Assembly: GCA_051954955.1 (NCBI GenBank)
Contig: JBQCHF010000167.1
Location: 1-8,227 of the forward strand
Length of the DNA stretch: 8,227 bases
Source: JBQCHF01 sp051954955
GTDB taxonomy: Bacteria; Actinomycetota; Actinomycetes; Motilibacterales; Motilibacteraceae
Direction of reading: 5' to 3'
Within the stretch, counting starts at the first letter, position 1, and the number at the start of each line of letters is the position of its first letter. Under the pieces are notes generated by a model, which did no database searches, had not been told where the DNA came from, and saw only the letters and a list, made by a program, of their open reading frames with translations. Position numbers and translations under genes: made by a program. Shown one piece after another: positions 6,571-8,227 of the stretch.

Positions 6571-6576
6571 ACGGTA
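6571..6576 (-). promoter_or_regulatory. Predicted -10 box of the antitoxin-toxin promoter
   Basis: Read on the minus strand, TACCGT (6576 to 6571) fits TANNNT and ends 6 nt before the antitoxin ATG at 6564, the same spacing as for gatC. No Shine-Dalgarno sequence lies between them, so the transcript would be leaderless. A -35 is not recognisable. Four of the six bases fall inside the left arm of the operator-like inverted repeat, as expected for an autorepressed toxin-antitoxin promoter. Confidence 0.45.
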
Positions 6577-6590
6577 TCACCCCTGATACC
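6573..6590. promoter_or_regulatory. Putative operator: perfect 7-bp inverted repeat between antitoxin and gatC
   Basis: GGTATCA (6573-6579) and TGATACC (6584-6590) are exact reverse complements separated by CCCC. This AT-containing palindrome stands out in a window dominated by G and C. It lies 9 bp upstream of the antitoxin ATG and 26 bp upstream of the gatC ATG. Its position and symmetry fit the binding site of the RHH antitoxin, alone or in complex with Doc. Its right arm overlaps the predicted gatC -35. Antitoxin binding is inferred; the inverted repeat is directly seen. Confidence 0.65.
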
Positions 6591-6617
6591 ACTCTCGCTC
6601 TCCCTAGACTGACCCCA
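6583..6617 (+). promoter_or_regulatory. Predicted leaderless promoter of gatC-gatA
   Basis: TAGACT (6605-6610) is a TANNNT -10 box ending 6 nt before the gatC ATG at 6617. CTGATA (6583-6588) matches four of six TTGACA positions with a 16-nt spacer and lies almost entirely within the right arm of the inverted repeat. No SD precedes the ATG. Because the neighbouring genes upstream run in the opposite direction, gatC needs its own promoter here, which strengthens the call. Confidence 0.6.
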
Positions 6618-6916
6618 TGCCCGCCATCTCCCGAGACGAGGTCGCGCACCTCGCCCGGCTCGCCCGCATCGACCTCGACGACGCCGAGCTCGACCACCTG
6701 GCCGGCCAGCTCGACGTGATCCTCGGCGCCGTGGCGCGCGTGGGGGAGGTGGCCGCCGCGGACATCCCGCCCACCTCGCACCCGCTGCCGCTGACCAACG
6801 TCATGCGTCCGGACGTGGTGCGCCCGTCCCTCACCCAGGACCAGGCGCTCTCCGGTGCGCCGTCCGCGGAGGACGGCAAGTTCCGGGTGCCCCGCATCCT
6901 CGACGAAGAAGCCTGA
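6617..6916 (+). CDS. gatC: Asp-tRNA(Asn)/Glu-tRNA(Gln) amidotransferase subunit C
   Basis: GatC (99 aa, normal length) is the small subunit that wraps around and stabilises GatA and GatB in the GatCAB complex. This complex converts Glu-tRNA(Gln) to Gln-tRNA(Gln) and/or Asp-tRNA(Asn) to Asn-tRNA(Asn). The N-terminal helical part has the signature ISRDEVAHLARLARIDL, and the middle holds PPTSHPLPLTNVMRPD, both typical of the family; the C-terminus ends with FRVPRIL. The ATG at 6617 directly follows a promoter and yields the family N-terminus. It is the first gene of a plus-strand unit with gatA 10 nt downstream. It is transcribed away from the toxin-antitoxin operon across a 52-bp gap. Confidence 0.96.
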   Translation: MPAISRDEVAHLARLARIDLDDAELDHLAGQLDVILGAVARVGEVAAADIPPTSHPLPLTNVMRPDVVRPSLTQDQALSGAPSAEDGKFRVPRILDEEA

Positions 6917-6919
6917 GGA
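6915..6919 (+). promoter_or_regulatory. Ribosome binding site of gatA
   Basis: GAGGA overlaps the gatC stop codon (TGA at 6914-6916) and ends 7 nt before the gatA ATG at 6927. It fixes the gatA start and indicates coupling to gatC. Confidence 0.7.
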
Positions 6920-6926
6920 CAAGCGA

Positions 6927-8227
6927 ATGAGTGATCTCACCAGGCTCACCGCCGCCGAGCTCTCCGCCGCCCTGGCCGGCGGCGAGACCACCGCCATCGA
7001 GGCCACCCAGGCCCACCTGGACCGCATCGGCGACGTCGACCCCGCCGTGCACGCCTTCCTGCACGTCGACACCGAGGGCGCGCTGGCCGCGGCCCGGGCC
7101 GTCGACGACAAGCGCTCCGCCGGCGAGAAGCTGGGCCCGCTGGCCGGCGTCCCGCTCGCCCTCAAGGACATCCTCGCGATGCAGGGGGTGCCGACCACCT
7201 GCGGCTCGAAGATCCTCGAGGGCTGGCGCCCGCCCTACGACGCCACGGTGACCAAGCGGCTCAAGGACGCCGGCGTCGTCATCCTCGGCAAGACCAACAT
7301 GGACGAGTTCGCGATGGGCTCGTCCACCGAGCACTCGGCCTACGGCCCCACCCGCAACCCGTGGGACCTGGACCGGATCCCCGGCGGTTCTGGCGGCGGC
7401 TCGGCCGCGGCCGTCGCCGCCTTCGAGGCCCCGCTGGCTATCGGCACCGACACCGGTGGCTCCATCCGTCAGCCGGCGGCGGTCACCGGCACGGTGGGTG
7501 TGAAGCCGACCTACGGCGGGGTCTCCCGCTACGGGCTGGTCGCGCTGGCGTCCTCGCTGGACCAGGCCGGGCCGTGCGCCCGCACCGTGCTGGACGCCGC
7601 GCTGCTGCACGAGGTCATCGCCGGGCACGACCCGCTCGACTCCACCAGCATCGACGCCCCCGTCCCGACCGTCGTCGAAGCCGCCCGCTCCGGTGACGTC
7701 AAGGGGCTGCGGATCGGCCTGGTCCGCGAGCTCGGCGGCGAGGGCTACCAGCCCGGCGTGCGCCAGCGCTTCGAGGAGGCCGTGAAGCTGCTCGAGGGCC
7801 TGGGCGCCGAGGTCGTCGAGGTCTCCTGCCCCAGCTTCGAGCAGGCCCTCGCCGCCTACTACCTGATCCTGCCGAGCGAGTGCTCGAGCAACCTGGCCAA
7901 GTTCGACGCGATGCGGTTCGGGCTGCGGGTGGCCGAGGACGGCGGCAGCGCCGAGGACGTCATGGCCCGCACCCGCGAGGCCGGCTTCGGCGACGAGGTC
8001 AAGCGCCGGATCATCCTGGGCACCTACGCGCTGTCCAGCGGCTACTACGACGCCTACTACGGGCAGGCGCAGAAGGTGCGCACGCTCATCACCCGCGACT
8101 TCGAGGCCGCGTTCGCCAAGGCCGACGTGCTGCTCTCGCCCACCGCGCCGACCACGGCGTTCAAGCTGGGCGAGAAGCTCGACGACCCGCTGGCCATGTA
8201 CCTCAACGACATCGCGACCATCCCGGT
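6927..8227 (+). CDS. gatA: Asp-tRNA(Asn)/Glu-tRNA(Gln) amidotransferase subunit A (3' end outside the window)
   Basis: GatA is the glutaminase subunit of GatCAB: it releases ammonia from glutamine for transamidation on GatB. The first 433 codons are present with no stop; families run to about 490-500 aa, so the C-terminal part is missing only because the window ends. The amidase-signature Ser-cisSer-Lys triad is K80 (ALKDI), S155 (in GGSGGGSAA) and S179 (in TDTGGSIRQP). The second serine of the usual GGSSGGS is Gly here, which I recall as normal for actinobacterial GatA. The ATG at 6927 has a good SD overlapping the gatC stop. gatB is not in the window, but I would expect it downstream. Confidence 0.96.
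   Translation, partial: MSDLTRLTAAELSAALAGGETTAIEATQAHLDRIGDVDPAVHAFLHVDTEGALAAARAVDDKRSAGEKLGPLAGVPLALKDILAMQGVPTTCGSKILEGWRPPYDATVTKRLKDAGVVILGKTNMDEFAMGSSTEHSAYGPTRNPWDLDRIPGGSGGGSAAAVAAFEAPLAIGTDTGGSIRQPAAVTGTVGVKPTYGGVSRYGLVALASSLDQAGPCARTVLDAALLHEVIAGHDPLDSTSIDAPVPTVVEAARSGDVKGLRIGLVRELGGEGYQPGVRQRFEEAVKLLEGLGAEVVEVSCPSFEQALAAYYLILPSECSSNLAKFDAMRFGLRVAEDGGSAEDVMARTREAGFGDEVKRRIILGTYALSSGYYDAYYGQAQKVRTLITRDFEAAFAKADVLLSPTAPTTAFKLGEKLDDPLAMYLNDIATIP

Noticed and set aside
6163..6612. Plus-strand open frame across the toxin-antitoxin region, running up to gatC
   Set aside because: It is a shadow of the Doc and antitoxin genes, Arg/Ala-rich with no motif, and it would cover the divergent promoters.
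7393..7403. Gly in place of the second Ser in the GatA amidase signature (GGSGGGS) as a possible loss of activity
   Set aside because: The catalytic residues K80, S155 and S179 are all present. The Gly variant is what I recall from other actinobacterial GatA proteins.

Overview
This window comes from a very GC-rich actinobacterium. The GC content, the heavy use of GTG starts, the TANNNT -10 boxes placed 6-7 nt before start codons, and the gene order (cysteine desulfurase, mnmA, MetE-like protein, ligA, gatC, gatA) all point that way. I recall a related grouping of these genes in Mycobacterium tuberculosis. I cannot place the genus from sequence alone.

Layout. Positions 1-68 are a C/G-homopolymer-rich, hairpin-forming leader ending in a -10 box. 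Positions 69-5969 are one tight plus-strand operon: cysteine desulfurase (69-1268), mnmA (1272-2393), a stand-alone MetE-C-terminal-like protein (2390-3439), ligA (3436-5556) and a DUF6314-like protein (5553-5969). The first junction has a 3-nt gap; the other three are 4-nt GTGA overlaps. Positions 5966-6564 hold a minus-strand toxin-antitoxin pair: a ribbon-helix-helix antitoxin upstream of a Doc (Fic-fold) toxin. A 52-bp divergent intergenic region (6565-6616) follows, then plus-strand gatC (6617-6916) and gatA (6927 to beyond the window end).

How the genes work together. The desulfurase and MnmA very likely form a sulfur relay for 2-thiolation of U34 in Glu, Gln and Lys tRNAs. GatA and GatC are two of the three subunits of the amidotransferase that makes Gln-tRNA(Gln) and/or Asn-tRNA(Asn). 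LigA is the replicative NAD+-dependent DNA ligase. Against this housekeeping background the opposite-strand Doc module is the accessory element.

The most notable signal is in the 52-bp region between antitoxin and gatC. A perfect inverted repeat (GGTATCA-4 nt-TGATACC, 6573-6590) overlaps the likely -10 of the antitoxin promoter with one arm and the likely -35 of the gatC promoter with the other. Both genes appear to be leaderless. This suggests that the autoregulatory operator of the toxin-antitoxin system also gates transcription of the gatCA genes. That is an inference from sequence, not a demonstrated system. No RNA genes, CRISPR arrays or insertion sequences are visible.
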